DNA from: Oscillospiraceae bacterium
GTDB lineage: Bacteria; Bacillota; Clostridia; Oscillospirales; Oscillospiraceae
Assembly (NCBI GenBank): GCA_015067795.1
Contig: SVLU01000004.1
Coordinates: 28,885-92,884, forward strand
Reading direction: 5' to 3'
Length of the DNA: 64,000 nucleotides
Within the stretch, counting starts at the first letter, position 1. Every line of letters starts with the position of its first letter. A program made the position numbers and the translations under genes. Of this stretch, positions 25,982-35,172 are shown in pieces. Below the pieces are notes generated by a model. It did no database searches and was not told the DNA's origin. It saw nothing but the letters and a program-made list of their open reading frames with translations.

Positions 25982-26336
25982 TTTCTGTATCCTCCGGAAT
26001 GTCAAGATCGGAAAGGATCTTGTTTATCTTAGCACCGTGTTCGATGGACTTATCCAGTTCAAAGATAAGCTCGGGAACTGCACGGAGACTGAGACTTCTG
26101 CCCAGCTCACGACGAAGCCAGCCGGAAGCAGACTTAATGCCCTTTTTAAATTCCTTTTCGGACGTGAGGCCAAGGACGCTGACATAGACCTTACAGAATT
26201 TCAGATCGCCGGTGGTCTGAACACCGGTAATGCTTATCATTCCCTGCTGAACTCTTGGGTCCTTGACGCTTCTGATTAAAGACGAAAGAGCAAGACGAAT
26301 ATCTTCGTTTGTTCTCTGTAATCTGTTTGAAGCCAT
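25971..26336 (-). CDS. rbfA: Ribosome-binding factor A
   Basis: 121 aa. Small KH-like protein that helps mature the 30S subunit and the 5' end of 16S rRNA, especially in the cold. Typical start (NRLQRTNEDIRLALSSLIR), central KDPRV and VYVSVLG, and a C-terminal LRRELG...VPELIFELDKSIEHG. The ATG at 26336 has AAAGGAG 6 bases upstream. Follows infB in the operon, though a repeat pair lies between them. Confidence 0.95.
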   Translation of the reverse strand: MASNRLQRTNEDIRLALSSLIRSVKDPRVQQGMISITGVQTTGDLKFCKVYVSVLGLTSEKEFKKGIKSASGWLRRELGRSLSLRAVPELIFELDKSIEHGAKINKILSDLDIPEDTENDD

Positions 26337-26369
26337 GTTTTTCTCCTTTGTGATGTGAAAGGATTGCAC

Positions 26370-26561
26370 AGCTCCCTTCACGCATGGGAGCTGTCGAGCG
26401 TTAGCGAGACTGAGGGAGAGACCTTTTTAAATTATCCGCAACTCGGATGCCACAACTTTTCTCTCTTCTCTCTTATCTCTTATCTTTTCTCTAACGCACA
26501 GCTTTTTATTCTCTCCCTCCGTCATGGCTTACGCCATGCCACCTCCCTCGTCAGAGGGAGG
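26370..26561. repeat. Inverted pair of CTCCCTC palindromic repeats, infB-rbfA gap
   Basis: Units at 26370-26420 (plus; inner stem GTCGAGCG/CGAGAC-like) and 26511-26561 (minus; inner stem CATGGC/GCCATG) about 90 bases apart, with a CT-rich spacer. Confidence 0.8.
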
Positions 26562-26579
26562 TGTTGGATTGCAACAATT

Positions 26580-28970
26580 TTAATCTTTTATCTGCTCCAT
26601 AATGAAGCCTTCGATGACGTCGCCTTCCTTGATGTCGTTGAACTTTTCAACGCTGAGACCACATTCGTAGTTTGTTACAACTTCCTTAACGTCATCCTTA
26701 AATCTCTTAAGGGAAGCCAGCTCGCCTTCGTGGATAACGATATGGTCTCTGAGAACTCTGACCTTGCAGCCGCGCTGGATCTTGCCATCCTGAACGTAAC
26801 AGCCGCAAACTGTACCAACATGAGATACCTTATAGGTCTGGCGAACCTCTGCATGACCGATAACAACTTCCTTAAACTTAGGAGCAAGCATACCCTTCAT
26901 AGCAGCTTCGATCTCGTTGATGCAGTCGTAGATAACACGGTACATTCTGATGTCTACGTTGCTTCTTACTGCAGATTCTCTTGCTGCGTTGTCAGGACGT
27001 ACGTTAAAGCCAACGATAATAGCACCGGAGGTTGCGGCAAGCATAACGTCAGAATCATTAACTGCGCCGACACCGGAGTGGATGACCTTTACTCTGACTT
27101 CTTCGTTTGTAAGCTTTTCAAGGGAAGCTCTGACCGCTTCGGCAGAGCCCTGAACGTCAGCCTTAACGATAACATTCAGATCCTTCAGCTCGCCTTCCTT
27201 GATCTGAGCAAACAGATCTTCAAGGGAGACCTTTTTAGAGGAAGCCATCTTATCCTTCTTTTCCTGCTTACGCTGTTCGGCAAGCTCTCTTGCCATGCGT
27301 TCATCGGCAACAGCGTTGAAGATGTCGCCTGCACCCGGAGTTTCACTCATACCTGTAATTTCAACAGGAACGGATGGACCTGCTTCTGTAACGCGTCTGC
27401 CCTTATCGTCAACCATTGCTCTTACACGGCCAACCGCTGTGCCTGCAATGATAATGTCACCCTGATGGAGTGTACCGTTCTGGATGAGAACGGTCATGAT
27501 AGGACCGCGGCCCTTATCAAGTCTTGCTTCGATAACAGTACCCTTAGCTGCTCTGTTTGGATTTGCCTTAAGCTCAGCCATTTCAGCGGTAAGAGATACC
27601 ATTTCCAGCAGATTGTCGATACCTGTACCCTTCTTTGCGGAGATTGGGCAGATGATTGTATCACCGCCCCATTCTTCGTCGATGAGGTTGTACTCGGTAA
27701 GCTGCTGACGGATCTTGTCAGGATTTGCACCTACAACGTCCATCTTATTGATAGCTACGATGATAGGAATATCGGCGGCCTTTGCGTGGTTGATGGATTC
27801 AACAGTCTGTGGCATGATGCCGTCGTCTGCCGCTACGATGAGGATAGCAATATCGGTTACCATTGCACCTCTTGCACGCATGGAGGTAAATGCCTCATGA
27901 CCCGGGGTGTCGAGGAAGGTGATAGGCTTGCCGTTTATCTGGACTCTGTAAGCACCGATGTGCTGGGTGATACCGCCTGCTTCGCCAGCGGCAACGTTTG
28001 TCTTTCTGATGCTGTCAAGAAGGGATGTCTTACCATGGTCAACGTGACCCATAACAACAACGACAGGAGCTCTGTCAACCAGATCCTTTGCGTCGTCCTC
28101 GTGGTCGTCGATAAGACGTTCTTCGATGGTGACAACAACTTCCTTTTCAACCTTGCATCCCAGCTCCATAGCAACGAGAGCAGCGGTATCGTAGTCGATA
28201 ACGTCGCTTACTGCCGCCATAACGCCCATCTTGATGAGCTTGCGGATAACCTCTGCACTGGTCTTCTTCATTCTCTGGGAGAGCTCGCCAACGGAGATCT
28301 CGTCAGGAATCTGAACCTTAACAGGAGCCTTCTTTGCGATCTCAAGCTGGAGACGCTGCATCTTTTCCTTTTCTTCCTGACGGCGTTTTGCACTGCCGGA
28401 CATATTGGAATTTCTGTTCTGGTTCTTCTTGCCGATCTTTTCCTTGCCGCGCTTCATGTTCTGTGCTTTTTCAGGAACAAGCTGGTCAAGGCGTTCATCG
28501 TACTTGTCGATGTTAATGGTAACACCGGAGGTGTCGATAACACGACGCTGTGGTACCTTCTTTGTCTGAATTGGAGCATCATTCTTCTGAGCAGGCTGAG
28601 AATTGGACTGCTGCTGTGGCTTGTGCTCCGGCTTACGCTCAGGCTGACGGCGTTCGTCTGCCTTTGGTGCAGGCTGCTGTGCAGGCTTCTTTGCCTTGCC
28701 GTCTGCAGGCTTCTTTTCCTCTGCCTTTGGTGCAGGCTGTGTCTTTGGCTTTTCTTCTGCCTTTGGTGCGGCATAAAGCTCTTCAAGACTTGCCATCTGG
28801 TTATGCTGGGTAAGATATTCGAATATCACGTCCAACTCATGCTCCTCAAGCACCTGCATATGATTTTTTGGAGTGGTAGCGTACTCAGTAAGGATATTTG
28901 TGATAGTCTTGGAATTTGTCTTAAAATCCTTTGCCACCTCATGAACCCTGTACTTTATCATTGTACTCAT
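26580..28970 (-). CDS. infB: Translation initiation factor IF-2
   Basis: 796 aa. GTPase that brings initiator tRNA to the 30S subunit. N-terminal IF2-N domain ([18 protein letters not shown]), a low-complexity Ala/Lys/Pro/Gln linker (~65-190), a second IF2-N motif ([20 protein letters not shown]) and the G domain: G1 [10 protein letters not shown]3 DTPGHEAF, G4 NKMD. Domains II to IV follow and end in [15 protein letters not shown] precedes the ATG, which overlaps the ylxQ stop by 4 bases. The long antisense open frame on the plus strand is an artefact of codon bias. Confidence 0.98.
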   Translation of the reverse strand: MSTMIKYRVHEVAKDFKTNSKTITNILTEYATTPKNHMQVLEEHELDVIFEYLTQHNQMASLEELYAAPKAEEKPKTQPAPKAEEKKPADGKAKKPAQQPAPKADERRQPERKPEHKPQQQSNSQPAQKNDAPIQTKKVPQRRVIDTSGVTINIDKYDERLDQLVPEKAQNMKRGKEKIGKKNQNRNSNMSGSAKRRQEEKEKMQRLQLEIAKKAPVKVQIPDEISVGELSQRMKKTSAEVIRKLIKMGVMAAVSDVIDYDTAALVAMELGCKVEKEVVVTIEERLIDDHEDDAKDLVDRAPVVVVMGHVDHGKTSLLDSIRKTNVAAGEAGGITQHIGAYRVQINGKPITFLDTPGHEAFTSMRARGAMVTDIAILIVAADDGIMPQTVESINHAKAADIPIIVAINKMDVVGANPDKIRQQLTEYNLIDEEWGGDTIICPISAKKGTGIDNLLEMVSLTAEMAELKANPNRAAKGTVIEARLDKGRGPIMTVLIQNGTLHQGDIIIAGTAVGRVRAMVDDKGRRVTEAGPSVPVEITGMSETPGAGDIFNAVADERMARELAEQRKQEKKDKMASSKKVSLEDLFAQIKEGELKDLNVIVKADVQGSAEAVRASLEKLTNEEVRVKVIHSGVGAVNDSDVMLAATSGAIIVGFNVRPDNAARESAVRSNVDIRMYRVIYDCINEIEAAMKGMLAPKFKEVVIGHAEVRQTYKVSHVGTVCGCYVQDGKIQRGCKVRVLRDHIVIHEGELASLKRFKDDVKEVVTNYECGLSVEKFNDIKEGDVIEGFIMEQIKD

Positions 28971-29389
28971 ATATTCTTCCTCCTCTTACCCGATTTTGAC
29001 TTTTTGTCCTCTGTTTTCCTCTTGCGTATTGCAAAGCGTTCCGCCTTTGCCGTAAGCTCGGCTGAAAGCTCGCTGTGTTTGCCTGATTCGGTACTGTACT
29101 TCTGAACGAAGCTTGCCGCCATGCCCATGTCCATTATGGCGGCTATGGCAACCGAATTGCGTCCTGCGGTGAGTCCAAGCTCATCCTTAGTTTCATCCAA
29201 AACAAGGAGTGGTATACCACTTGAATTCGTAAGGCCGGTTGCTCTTCTTGCAGTGTATTCTCCGGCATCAGATGCCATGATGATAAGTCGTGCTTTTTTC
29301 GTGGCTGTGGCTGAGGTAACTGCGTCGTCACCGATCGCCAGTCGTCCGCACTTCTTAACGATGCCAAGGAAGCCTAAACTACTCTTCAT
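28967..29389 (-). CDS. ylxQ: L7Ae-like RNA-binding protein (YlxQ family)
   Basis: 140 aa. The first ~100 residues fit the L7Ae/L30e fold: [28 protein letters not shown] and, near the middle, IPLLVL. A basic Lys/Arg-rich tail follows. Such proteins bind kink-turn RNA; the gene between ylxR and infB is the usual place for YlxQ. The ATG at 29389 has a GGAGG about 9 bases upstream. It overlaps both neighbours: the ylxR stop (11 bases) and the infB start (4 bases). Confidence 0.85.
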   Translation of the reverse strand: MKSSLGFLGIVKKCGRLAIGDDAVTSATATKKARLIIMASDAGEYTARRATGLTNSSGIPLLVLDETKDELGLTAGRNSVAIAAIMDMGMAASFVQKYSTESGKHSELSAELTAKAERFAIRKRKTEDKKSKSGKRRKNI

Positions 29390-29651
29390 CTCCGGCCTCC
29401 ATCTGCCCCTGCAGGCTTTCGTAAATCTCATCCGGTATCTTCATATCAAAGGCACGCTCAAAGGCACGAGCCTTGATCGCTCTTTTTAAACATTGGGTGT
29501 CCGGACATACATATGCGCCGCGTCCGGATTTTTTGCCCTTGAAATCAATACTGATGTCACCGTCGGGTGATTTCACAACACGAATGAGTTCCTTTTTCGG
29601 TTTCATTTCACGGCAGCCGGTACACTGCCTCATGGGTATTTTCTTATTCAC
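29379..29651 (-). CDS. ylxR: YlxR family (DUF448) RNA-binding protein
   Basis: 90 aa. Family signature MRQCTGCREMKPKKELIRVV, then GRGAYVCPD and CLKRAIK. YlxR is a small nucleic-acid-binding protein reported to influence RNase P and carbon-linked gene expression in B. subtilis. The start is a GTG at 29651 with AAAGGAG 8 bases upstream; longer forms would run into the repeat pair between nusA and ylxR. Confidence 0.9.
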   Translation of the reverse strand: MNKKIPMRQCTGCREMKPKKELIRVVKSPDGDISIDFKGKKSGRGAYVCPDTQCLKRAIKARAFERAFDMKIPDEIYESLQGQMEAGDEE

Positions 29652-29694
29652 AACTGCCGCTCCTTTCGAGATTTGATTGAAATACTTTTCAAGA

Positions 29695-29824
29695 GCTCCC
29701 TCTGATGAGGGAGCTGTCACCGTTAGGTGACTGAGGGAGAGAAAAAACCTTATGGCTTTCCTCGTCTAATCGTCTCTCCCTCCGTCACGGCTCGTGCCGT
29801 GCCACCTCCCTCGTCAGAGGGAGG
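29695..29824. repeat. Inverted pair of CTCCCTC palindromic repeats, nusA-ylxR gap
   Basis: Units at 29695-29741 (plus; inner stem GTCACC/GGTGAC) and 29774-29824 (minus; inner stem CACGGC/GCCGTG), 32 bases apart. Confidence 0.8.
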
Positions 29825-29845
29825 TTATTTACATATATCTTAAAT

Positions 29846-30898
29846 TTAAGCGTTAGTGTCAGGCTTAATGTCGATCTTATAGCCTGTAAGTCTTGCAGCC
29901 AAACGAACATTCTGGCCTTCCTTGCCGATTGCCAGAGAAAGCTGAGAAGCAGGAACGATTACTCTGCAGCTCTTACCTTCGTCTGCAACATCAACGCTGA
30001 TAACGTCGGAAGGAGCGAGAGCCGCAGCAACGTATTCAGCAGGATCTTCGGAATAGTTAACTATGTCGATCTTTTCACCGCGGAGCTCGTTTACGATAGC
30101 GGAAACTCTGCCGCCCTTTGGGCCAACGCAGGCACCGATCGGTTCCACGTTAGGGTCATTGGACATGACAGCGATCTTTGTGCGGCTGCCTGCCTCGCGG
30201 GCAATGCTCTTGATTTCTACGATACCGTCGAAGATTTCAGGAACTTCCAGCTCAAAGAGTCTCTTAACAAGACCTGGATGAGTTCTGGAGATCATTACCT
30301 GAGGACCGCTTGTGGACTTGCGTACTTCCACAACATAGACCTTGATGCGGTCGCCTTCCTTAAGTACCTCGCCGGGAACGCGTTCACCGGAGTTCATCAT
30401 TGCTTCAGTATATTCGGAGTTGGAGCTGATCTTCATGGAAATGCTGCCGCTTCTTGGATCGATGCGGGAAACGATACCGGTAAGTATTTCATGCTCCTTG
30501 GAGGTGAATTCCTCATAAACGATGGAGCGTTCAGCTTCGCGGATGCCCTGGATAATAACCTGCTTTGCAGCCTGAGCAGCAATTCTGCCGAACTTCTTTG
30601 TTTCAACGGTTACGTTTACAACATCACCGATCTCAGCCTTTGGAGAGATGCGTCTTGCCTGCTGGAGAGAGAGCTCGACAGCAGGTTCAAGAACCTCTTC
30701 AACAACGGTCTTCATGATGTAAACATCGATCTTTGCCTTGGCTTCATCTATTTCAACACGTACATTGTCTGCAGCGGCAGGATTATCCTTCTTAAGAGCT
30801 GCAAGCAGTGCCTGATTGATCTTTTCCAGCATATATCCCTTTGGGATACCCTTTTCCTTTTCCAGATCAGCTATCGCTGCGAAAAATTCGGCGTTCAT
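29846..30898 (-). CDS. nusA: Transcription termination/antitermination factor NusA
   Basis: 350 aa. N-terminal RNA-polymerase-binding domain, an S1 domain (~135-200, GIVSRIDPRSGSISMKI) and two KH domains (IGACVGPKGGRVSAI and LAIGKEGQNVRLAARLTG). It lacks the C-terminal acidic repeats of E. coli NusA, as is normal in Firmicutes. AAGGAAAGG precedes the start. Second gene after rimP. Confidence 0.97.
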   Translation of the reverse strand: MNAEFFAAIADLEKEKGIPKGYMLEKINQALLAALKKDNPAAADNVRVEIDEAKAKIDVYIMKTVVEEVLEPAVELSLQQARRISPKAEIGDVVNVTVETKKFGRIAAQAAKQVIIQGIREAERSIVYEEFTSKEHEILTGIVSRIDPRSGSISMKISSNSEYTEAMMNSGERVPGEVLKEGDRIKVYVVEVRKSTSGPQVMISRTHPGLVKRLFELEVPEIFDGIVEIKSIAREAGSRTKIAVMSNDPNVEPIGACVGPKGGRVSAIVNELRGEKIDIVNYSEDPAEYVAAALAPSDVISVDVADEGKSCRVIVPASQLSLAIGKEGQNVRLAARLTGYKIDIKPDTNA

Positions 30899-30927
30899 TT
30901 TTTACGACCTTTCCTTTCGTTATATTC

Positions 30928-31380
30928 CTACCGGATTCTGAGCCGTACACTTGCAACGGCTACTTTTTCAAAACTCTTTACATTACCGGCAATTTCAATT
31001 TCCACATCACCGTCATTGTATGCGGAGAGGTTACCGGTGTACACCTTATTGCCATCCACAGGCTTATAGAGCTTTACCTCAACGAAGCTGCCCATGAACT
31101 TCTCGAAATCCTGAGGACGCTTCAGCTGACGCTCCGCACCGGCGGAGGAGACTTCAAACACATAGCTTGTTGGTATTGGATCTTCATCGTCCAGGATTGG
31201 GTCAAATGCACGGCTTACTGCCTCGCAGTCGTTGATGGAAACACCCTCTGCCTTATCTATATACAGACGGAGATACCAACCGCCGGCTTCCTTAACATAT
31301 TCAACGTCCCAAAGCTCACAGCCCTGTTCCTTTACAACAGGCTCGGCTAAGGTCCATACTCTGTCGGTAATTTTACTCAT
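30928..31380 (-). CDS. rimP: Ribosome maturation factor RimP
   Basis: 150 aa. Needed for maturation of the 30S subunit. Motifs: ELWDVEYVKEAGGWYLRLYIDK, ISINDCEAVSRAF-like region (here VSINDCEAVSRAFDPILD) and VSSAGAERQLKRPQDFEKFMG, where most members read SSPGLDR. First gene of the nusA-infB operon; a consensus promoter and an attenuator-like hairpin lie upstream. Confidence 0.95.
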   Translation of the reverse strand: MSKITDRVWTLAEPVVKEQGCELWDVEYVKEAGGWYLRLYIDKAEGVSINDCEAVSRAFDPILDDEDPIPTSYVFEVSSAGAERQLKRPQDFEKFMGSFVEVKLYKPVDGNKVYTGNLSAYNDGDVEIEIAGNVKSFEKVAVASVRLRIR

Positions 31381-31413
31381 AGCTTTTTTCCTTTAACAAT
31401 TTTAATTAACGCA

Positions 31414-31441
31414 ACAAAAAGAGTGGGCTTAACTCCCACTC
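31414..31441 (-). promoter_or_regulatory. Attenuator-like hairpin in the rimP leader
   Basis: Minus strand: GAGTGGG, 7-base loop, CCCACTC, then TTTTTGTTG, between the rimP promoter and start codon. A hairpin with this form precedes rimP (ylxS) in many Firmicutes, from memory. It could terminate part of the transcripts and tie the operon to NusA levels. Confidence 0.6.
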
Positions 31442-31470
31442 AAAACAAAACCTACACCTTAATCGCCTAA

Positions 31471-31499
31471 ATTATATCATTAGTATTCCACTATTGCAA
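31471..31499 (-). promoter_or_regulatory. Promoter of the rimP-nusA-infB operon
   Basis: Minus strand: -35 TTGCAA (31499-31494), 17-bp spacer, -10 TATAAT (31476-31471). Confidence 0.85.
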
Positions 31500-31674
31500 G
31501 GCTTTTTTTATAAAAACATTGAAAATATCATAATTTTTCTCACTTTGAACAGTTGCGAAGTATGATTTTCGGCGTTTTTTGACCGTTTTGTGTATGCTTT
31601 CGACCTCAAGTGCATAAACCAGCCGTTTCGTATCATCAGCAGAATATAAAATTTGTAAATTAAATATTATTTCT

Positions 31675-31703
31675 TTTACTTCACAAGGGTTTTGTAGTAT
31701 AAT
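31675..31703 (+). promoter_or_regulatory. Putative promoter of the membrane/zinc-ribbon pair
   Basis: -10 TATAAT (31698-31703) is perfect; the -35 (TTTACT at 31675-31680) is weak but correctly spaced at 17 bp. Confidence 0.5.
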
Positions 31704-31741
31704 GCAATATATAAAAGATAAACAAAAGGCTGGTTGAAATA

Positions 31742-32074
31742 ATGGCAGACAAAAATAACGAAAAGAAAAAGCCTCAGCGCTACCCAAGCCCCATTCTTCT
31801 TATAGCTGCGGCTATATATCTGGGCTATATGGCATATTCCCTGTGGGAGACTACCGGCGACGGTTCCGTTGCAGGAACAGGACTCATTCTCTCCTGGATA
31901 GGCTGTATTGCATTTGCTATCCTCACCGTTGTGCTGATATTCCTGGCTGTTAAGTTCAACAGACTTAACAATCAGGCCATTGACGAAGAACTGGCAAGGG
32001 AACGGGAAGAACTGGACAGCATCGTTTTTGAAGACGCAGATGCGACAGCGGAAGAGGAAACAGAAAATGATTAA
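31742..32074 (+). CDS. Small two-helix membrane protein
   Basis: 110 aa, family not recognised. A basic N-terminus (KNNEKKKPQR) is followed by two membrane helices (~17-35 and ~47-70) and an acidic, Glu-rich C-terminal tail (~78-110). The ribosome site is weak. It overlaps the next gene by 8 bases, so the two are translationally coupled and probably act together. By the positive-inside rule both ends would be cytoplasmic. Confidence 0.65.
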   Translation: MADKNNEKKKPQRYPSPILLIAAAIYLGYMAYSLWETTGDGSVAGTGLILSWIGCIAFAILTVVLIFLAVKFNRLNNQAIDEELAREREELDSIVFEDADATAEEETEND

Positions 32075-32984
32075 AGGAAGATGCAAAAAATGCGGTAAGG
32101 TTCTCCATCTTGAGGAGGACATCGCTGAATTTACCTGTATGTACTGCGGTGCAAAGCTTCGCAGCGACGACCTGCTTCCTGCTGATATGGAGCAAAATCC
32201 CGCGGAAGCTGACCGCCATTTTCAGTATGCCGAAAGGCACATTCTGGATTGTGTATTGAAACACAGAGATATTCTGAAGCATTTTAACCGTGTGGAATAT
32301 ATTCCAAGCTTTTCAAAGTATATCGCAGCCTGCGGCAAGGTCTTTGACGAGCTGAATGCGGCGGCAATGCTGAACACTGACCGCAGAGATGAGTTTATAG
32401 ACACTCTGGTTAATAAGCTTATCAGCGGGCTGGAAGCCGATTGGCAGACAGCTCCAAACTGGGACAAGAAGAAGGTTCAGAACGAGATAATTGAGCGTGA
32501 TAAGATGGTCATTGCAATTTATCTTGTGCCGATGGTGGGCAAGCTCAACTATGCTATCAGCGAAGATTTCAGCGAAACTCTCCGTGATACATGGGTTGAA
32601 AAGTACCCGAAGCACATTTTCAATGTGGGCAATTACGATAAAATCGTTGGCTCTTACGAATCTAAGCTGAAGCTGTGCTTTATTACCACCGCCGTGTGTG
32701 AAAACAGCGGCAAGGCTGATGACTGCTATGAGCTGACAACCCTCAGAGCCTTCCGCGACAACTGGCTGGCATTTTCCCCCGGCGGAGCGGAGCTTATTCA
32801 GGAGTATTACAATATCGCTCCTGCAATAGTCACCTGCATGGAGCTTACCGACGGCGATTATCAGGACATTAACGATACGTACATCAGACCATGTGTCACC
32901 GATATTGAAAACGGTGATATGGTATCATGCCGGGATAGGTATGTGAAAATGGTTCGGGAATTAAAAAAGAAATATCTTGCGTAA
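32067..32984 (+). CDS. Zinc-ribbon protein with CFI-box motif
   Basis: 305 aa. N-terminal zinc ribbon CKKCGKVLHLEE...CMYCG (~5-27), a long helical middle region, then CFITTAVCENSGK followed by LTTLRAFRDNWL at ~205-235. That is the CFI-box motif, known to me as a conserved domain of unknown role in Firmicutes and some other bacteria. No catalytic residues of a known enzyme. The start at 32067 has GAGGAAA upstream and overlaps the small membrane protein gene. The zinc-ribbon plus membrane-partner design recalls the TIR-SPFH operon at 9.6 kb, but there is no other sequence link. Confidence 0.65.
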   Translation: MIKGRCKKCGKVLHLEEDIAEFTCMYCGAKLRSDDLLPADMEQNPAEADRHFQYAERHILDCVLKHRDILKHFNRVEYIPSFSKYIAACGKVFDELNAAAMLNTDRRDEFIDTLVNKLISGLEADWQTAPNWDKKKVQNEIIERDKMVIAIYLVPMVGKLNYAISEDFSETLRDTWVEKYPKHIFNVGNYDKIVGSYESKLKLCFITTAVCENSGKADDCYELTTLRAFRDNWLAFSPGGAELIQEYYNIAPAIVTCMELTDGDYQDINDTYIRPCVTDIENGDMVSCRDRYVKMVRELKKKYLA

Positions 32985-33024
32985 AAATATCGGGGAACGG
33001 TTTCGAAGTTCCCCGATATTTTTT
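32984..33024. terminator. Bidirectional terminator
   Basis: Stem AATATCGGGGAAC / GTTCCCCGATATT, flanked by A and T runs, between the convergent CFI-box and M20 genes. Confidence 0.9.
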
Positions 33025-33025
33025 G

Positions 33026-34477
33026 TTATCTTTCAGCCTGTACCTTAACTATCTCCTTATAATAGTCAACAGCTATCGGCAGGCAGCCTGCTTCGATATT
33101 TTCGTTAATACCATGCATACCGGCCATCTGTTCAGGGCCGAAGTTTACAGGGCTGAATCTAACGCAGCTGTCGCATACCTCACCGTAAAATCTGGCATCC
33201 GTACCGCCTGTGACAACGTATGGCAGGACACCCACCCCCGGGAATACCTTATTAATTGTATTTTGCACGATGGCGAAGGCTTCGCCATCGAGGTCCAGGG
33301 ATGCGGATGGATAGCCACGGTAGATAACTTCTGTTTCAAGACCGTATTTTTCAGCCAATTTGGTGATTATTTCAAGGCTTTCATCAGTACCCTGATGGGG
33401 GATGAAGCGCATATTTGCACACACGCTGGCCTCCTGAGGAAGGACGTTGTAGCCCTGTGAGCCTGACTGCATGGTGAATGCTATGGTAGTCTGGAGCATT
33501 GCCGCAGCCTGAGCGCTGATCATCGGCATAACCTTTTTAAGGAGCGGGCGGAACAGCCACAGATTTCCCATAACAAGCTTCAGCCCGAAGCTTTCCGAAT
33601 AAGGAGCTATTCTCGCAAACATCTCATTCACAGCCGGAGAGAACTCACGTCTGAACGGTGATTTCTTTTCAACAGCCGCAACGAACTTTGCAAGACGTGG
33701 GATAGGAGTATTTTTACCCGGAGTGCTTGCGTGACCGCCCTTGCTTCTTGCGATGAATTTCACATCGCCGTAGCCCTTTTCAAAAATGCCCACAGCGGCA
33801 AAATGTCCCGGAACACCGCCCACAGGCTTCTGAATAATACTGCCGCCTTCGTCGCAGAGCATAAAGAGCTTAACTCCCCGCTCCTTCAGCCAGTTTGCAA
33901 GCTTCGGTGCACCTGTACCTCCGATTTCTTCGGTACAGCTGCTTGCCAAGTATACATCACAGGCAGGGATATAACCCTCGGTTATCAGCTCCTCAGCAGC
34001 CTGGAAGAATGCCATAAGACTGCACTTTGTATCGGCAGAGCCTCGACCCCATACCTTGCCCTCGGCGATCGCACCGGAGAAGGGATGGTATTTCCACTCA
34101 CCGTTAGCTTCAACAACATCCATGTGGCTCATAAGGAGAATAGGGTCCTTTGATGATCTGCCCTTCCACTTGAGAAGGAGATTACCGTCAATATCCACCT
34201 TTTCGCAGGCGTTGAACACCTTGGGGAACAGCTTCTCCATAAGCTTGTGGAAATCACGGAATTTTTCTATGGTGGGGTCATTGCGGCTGGAGATGGTCTC
34301 TGCCTTTACCATTTCCGAAAGCTTTTCAGCGTAGACGTCTATGCGTTCATTGTCATCGGAAAGATGAAAATTGGTTTTCTTTTTTGGAATAAGCAGAGTG
34401 CGGATAAGGGCGGCAAGCAGACAAAGTACAAGTGCCCCAAGCACGCCAAGGAGAATATAGCCTAAAATCTTCATCAT
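33026..34477 (-). CDS. Membrane-anchored M20 family metallopeptidase
   Basis: 483 aa. One N-terminal membrane helix (~4-26) and then a full M20 catalytic and lid domain. Zinc ligands are visible in order: LMSHMDVV, GRGSADTKCS, SCTEEIGGTG, CDEGG and, near the C-terminus, MAGMHGINENI. The overall pattern is closest to carboxypeptidase S/PM20D1-type enzymes, which act on small N-acylated or dipeptide substrates. Start at 34477, where ATGA overlaps the stop of the upstream membrane gene. Last gene of a three-gene unit with two membrane proteins, which suggests the peptidase processes what they import or export. Confidence 0.85.
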   Translation of the reverse strand: MMKILGYILLGVLGALVLCLLAALIRTLLIPKKKTNFHLSDDNERIDVYAEKLSEMVKAETISSRNDPTIEKFRDFHKLMEKLFPKVFNACEKVDIDGNLLLKWKGRSSKDPILLMSHMDVVEANGEWKYHPFSGAIAEGKVWGRGSADTKCSLMAFFQAAEELITEGYIPACDVYLASSCTEEIGGTGAPKLANWLKERGVKLFMLCDEGGSIIQKPVGGVPGHFAAVGIFEKGYGDVKFIARSKGGHASTPGKNTPIPRLAKFVAAVEKKSPFRREFSPAVNEMFARIAPYSESFGLKLVMGNLWLFRPLLKKVMPMISAQAAAMLQTTIAFTMQSGSQGYNVLPQEASVCANMRFIPHQGTDESLEIITKLAEKYGLETEVIYRGYPSASLDLDGEAFAIVQNTINKVFPGVGVLPYVVTGGTDARFYGEVCDSCVRFSPVNFGPEQMAGMHGINENIEAGCLPIAVDYYKEIVKVQAER

Positions 34478-35160
34478 GCCGCCTTGCCTTCCTTGCGGAA
34501 GATGAGCCAAGCATGAGCAATAGCGATCGCACCGCTGAGGATCATCAGGAAGCCGACATTGGAGATAAGATTTGGCATACAGATAAAGAGAACTGTCATA
34601 AGAACGAGAGGGATGGCAACAAGCTTTTTGCCCTTTCTGAAATACTTATAAGCCATAGCGCCAAAGAGGGCGGGAACTACATTGTTGAATGCAGGCTGGA
34701 GAACCTCCGATTCCAAAATCGGACGGAGCGGGATCATGAGAAGAACACCCAATGCAATAACAACTGTTGTTACAAGGGAGGAAGCGGCGATAGAGAGAGT
34801 TGAAACGATTTCATTCTCGGTTGTGCCGGCTTCGGTACCTGCGATATCACGGGCATTGAGAGCACAGGGGATCTTCATATTGATAAGATTGCCTGTAAGG
34901 AAACCGAGATAGCTGCCGCCTGCACCCAGCATGGGGGTATAGATAAGAAACTCAACCAGGCTGCTTGGTATGTAAACGATGGCAATCTGCAGGAAGCCCT
35001 TGACGAATGCGTTGGCGTCCGGCATGGCATTAAGAGACAGCCCCATTGCAAAAGGAGCGCCGATAAGAAGGATGATGCCGATGAGAAGACCGATGCGGCC
35101 GAAGAAATGAGTACGGGAATCATACTGTTCCAAATATGCTTTTCTTTCCTGTTCGTTCAT
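34474..35160 (-). CDS. Integral membrane protein, DUF5058 neighbour
   Basis: 228 aa, about six membrane helices, a short charged N-terminus and no signal peptide. The segment AGTEAGTTENEIVSTLSIAASS is a charged stretch between helices that could line a pore. It overlaps the M20 gene (ATGATGA) and starts 13 bases after the stop of the DUF5058-like gene, with a strong GGAGGTG site. Family not firmly recognised; probably one half of a two-component transporter. Confidence 0.65.
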   Translation of the reverse strand: MNEQERKAYLEQYDSRTHFFGRIGLLIGIILLIGAPFAMGLSLNAMPDANAFVKGFLQIAIVYIPSSLVEFLIYTPMLGAGGSYLGFLTGNLINMKIPCALNARDIAGTEAGTTENEIVSTLSIAASSLVTTVVIALGVLLMIPLRPILESEVLQPAFNNVVPALFGAMAYKYFRKGKKLVAIPLVLMTVLFICMPNLISNVGFLMILSGAIAIAHAWLIFRKEGKAA

Positions 35161-35172
35161 GGTCACACCTCC

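Noticed and set aside
26355..29105. 916-codon open frame on the plus strand opposite infB
   Set aside because: Its sequence mirrors the restricted codons of infB; it has no family motifs and no fitting ribosome site. Similar shadows lie opposite aspS (42045-43691) and mglA (56943-58640).
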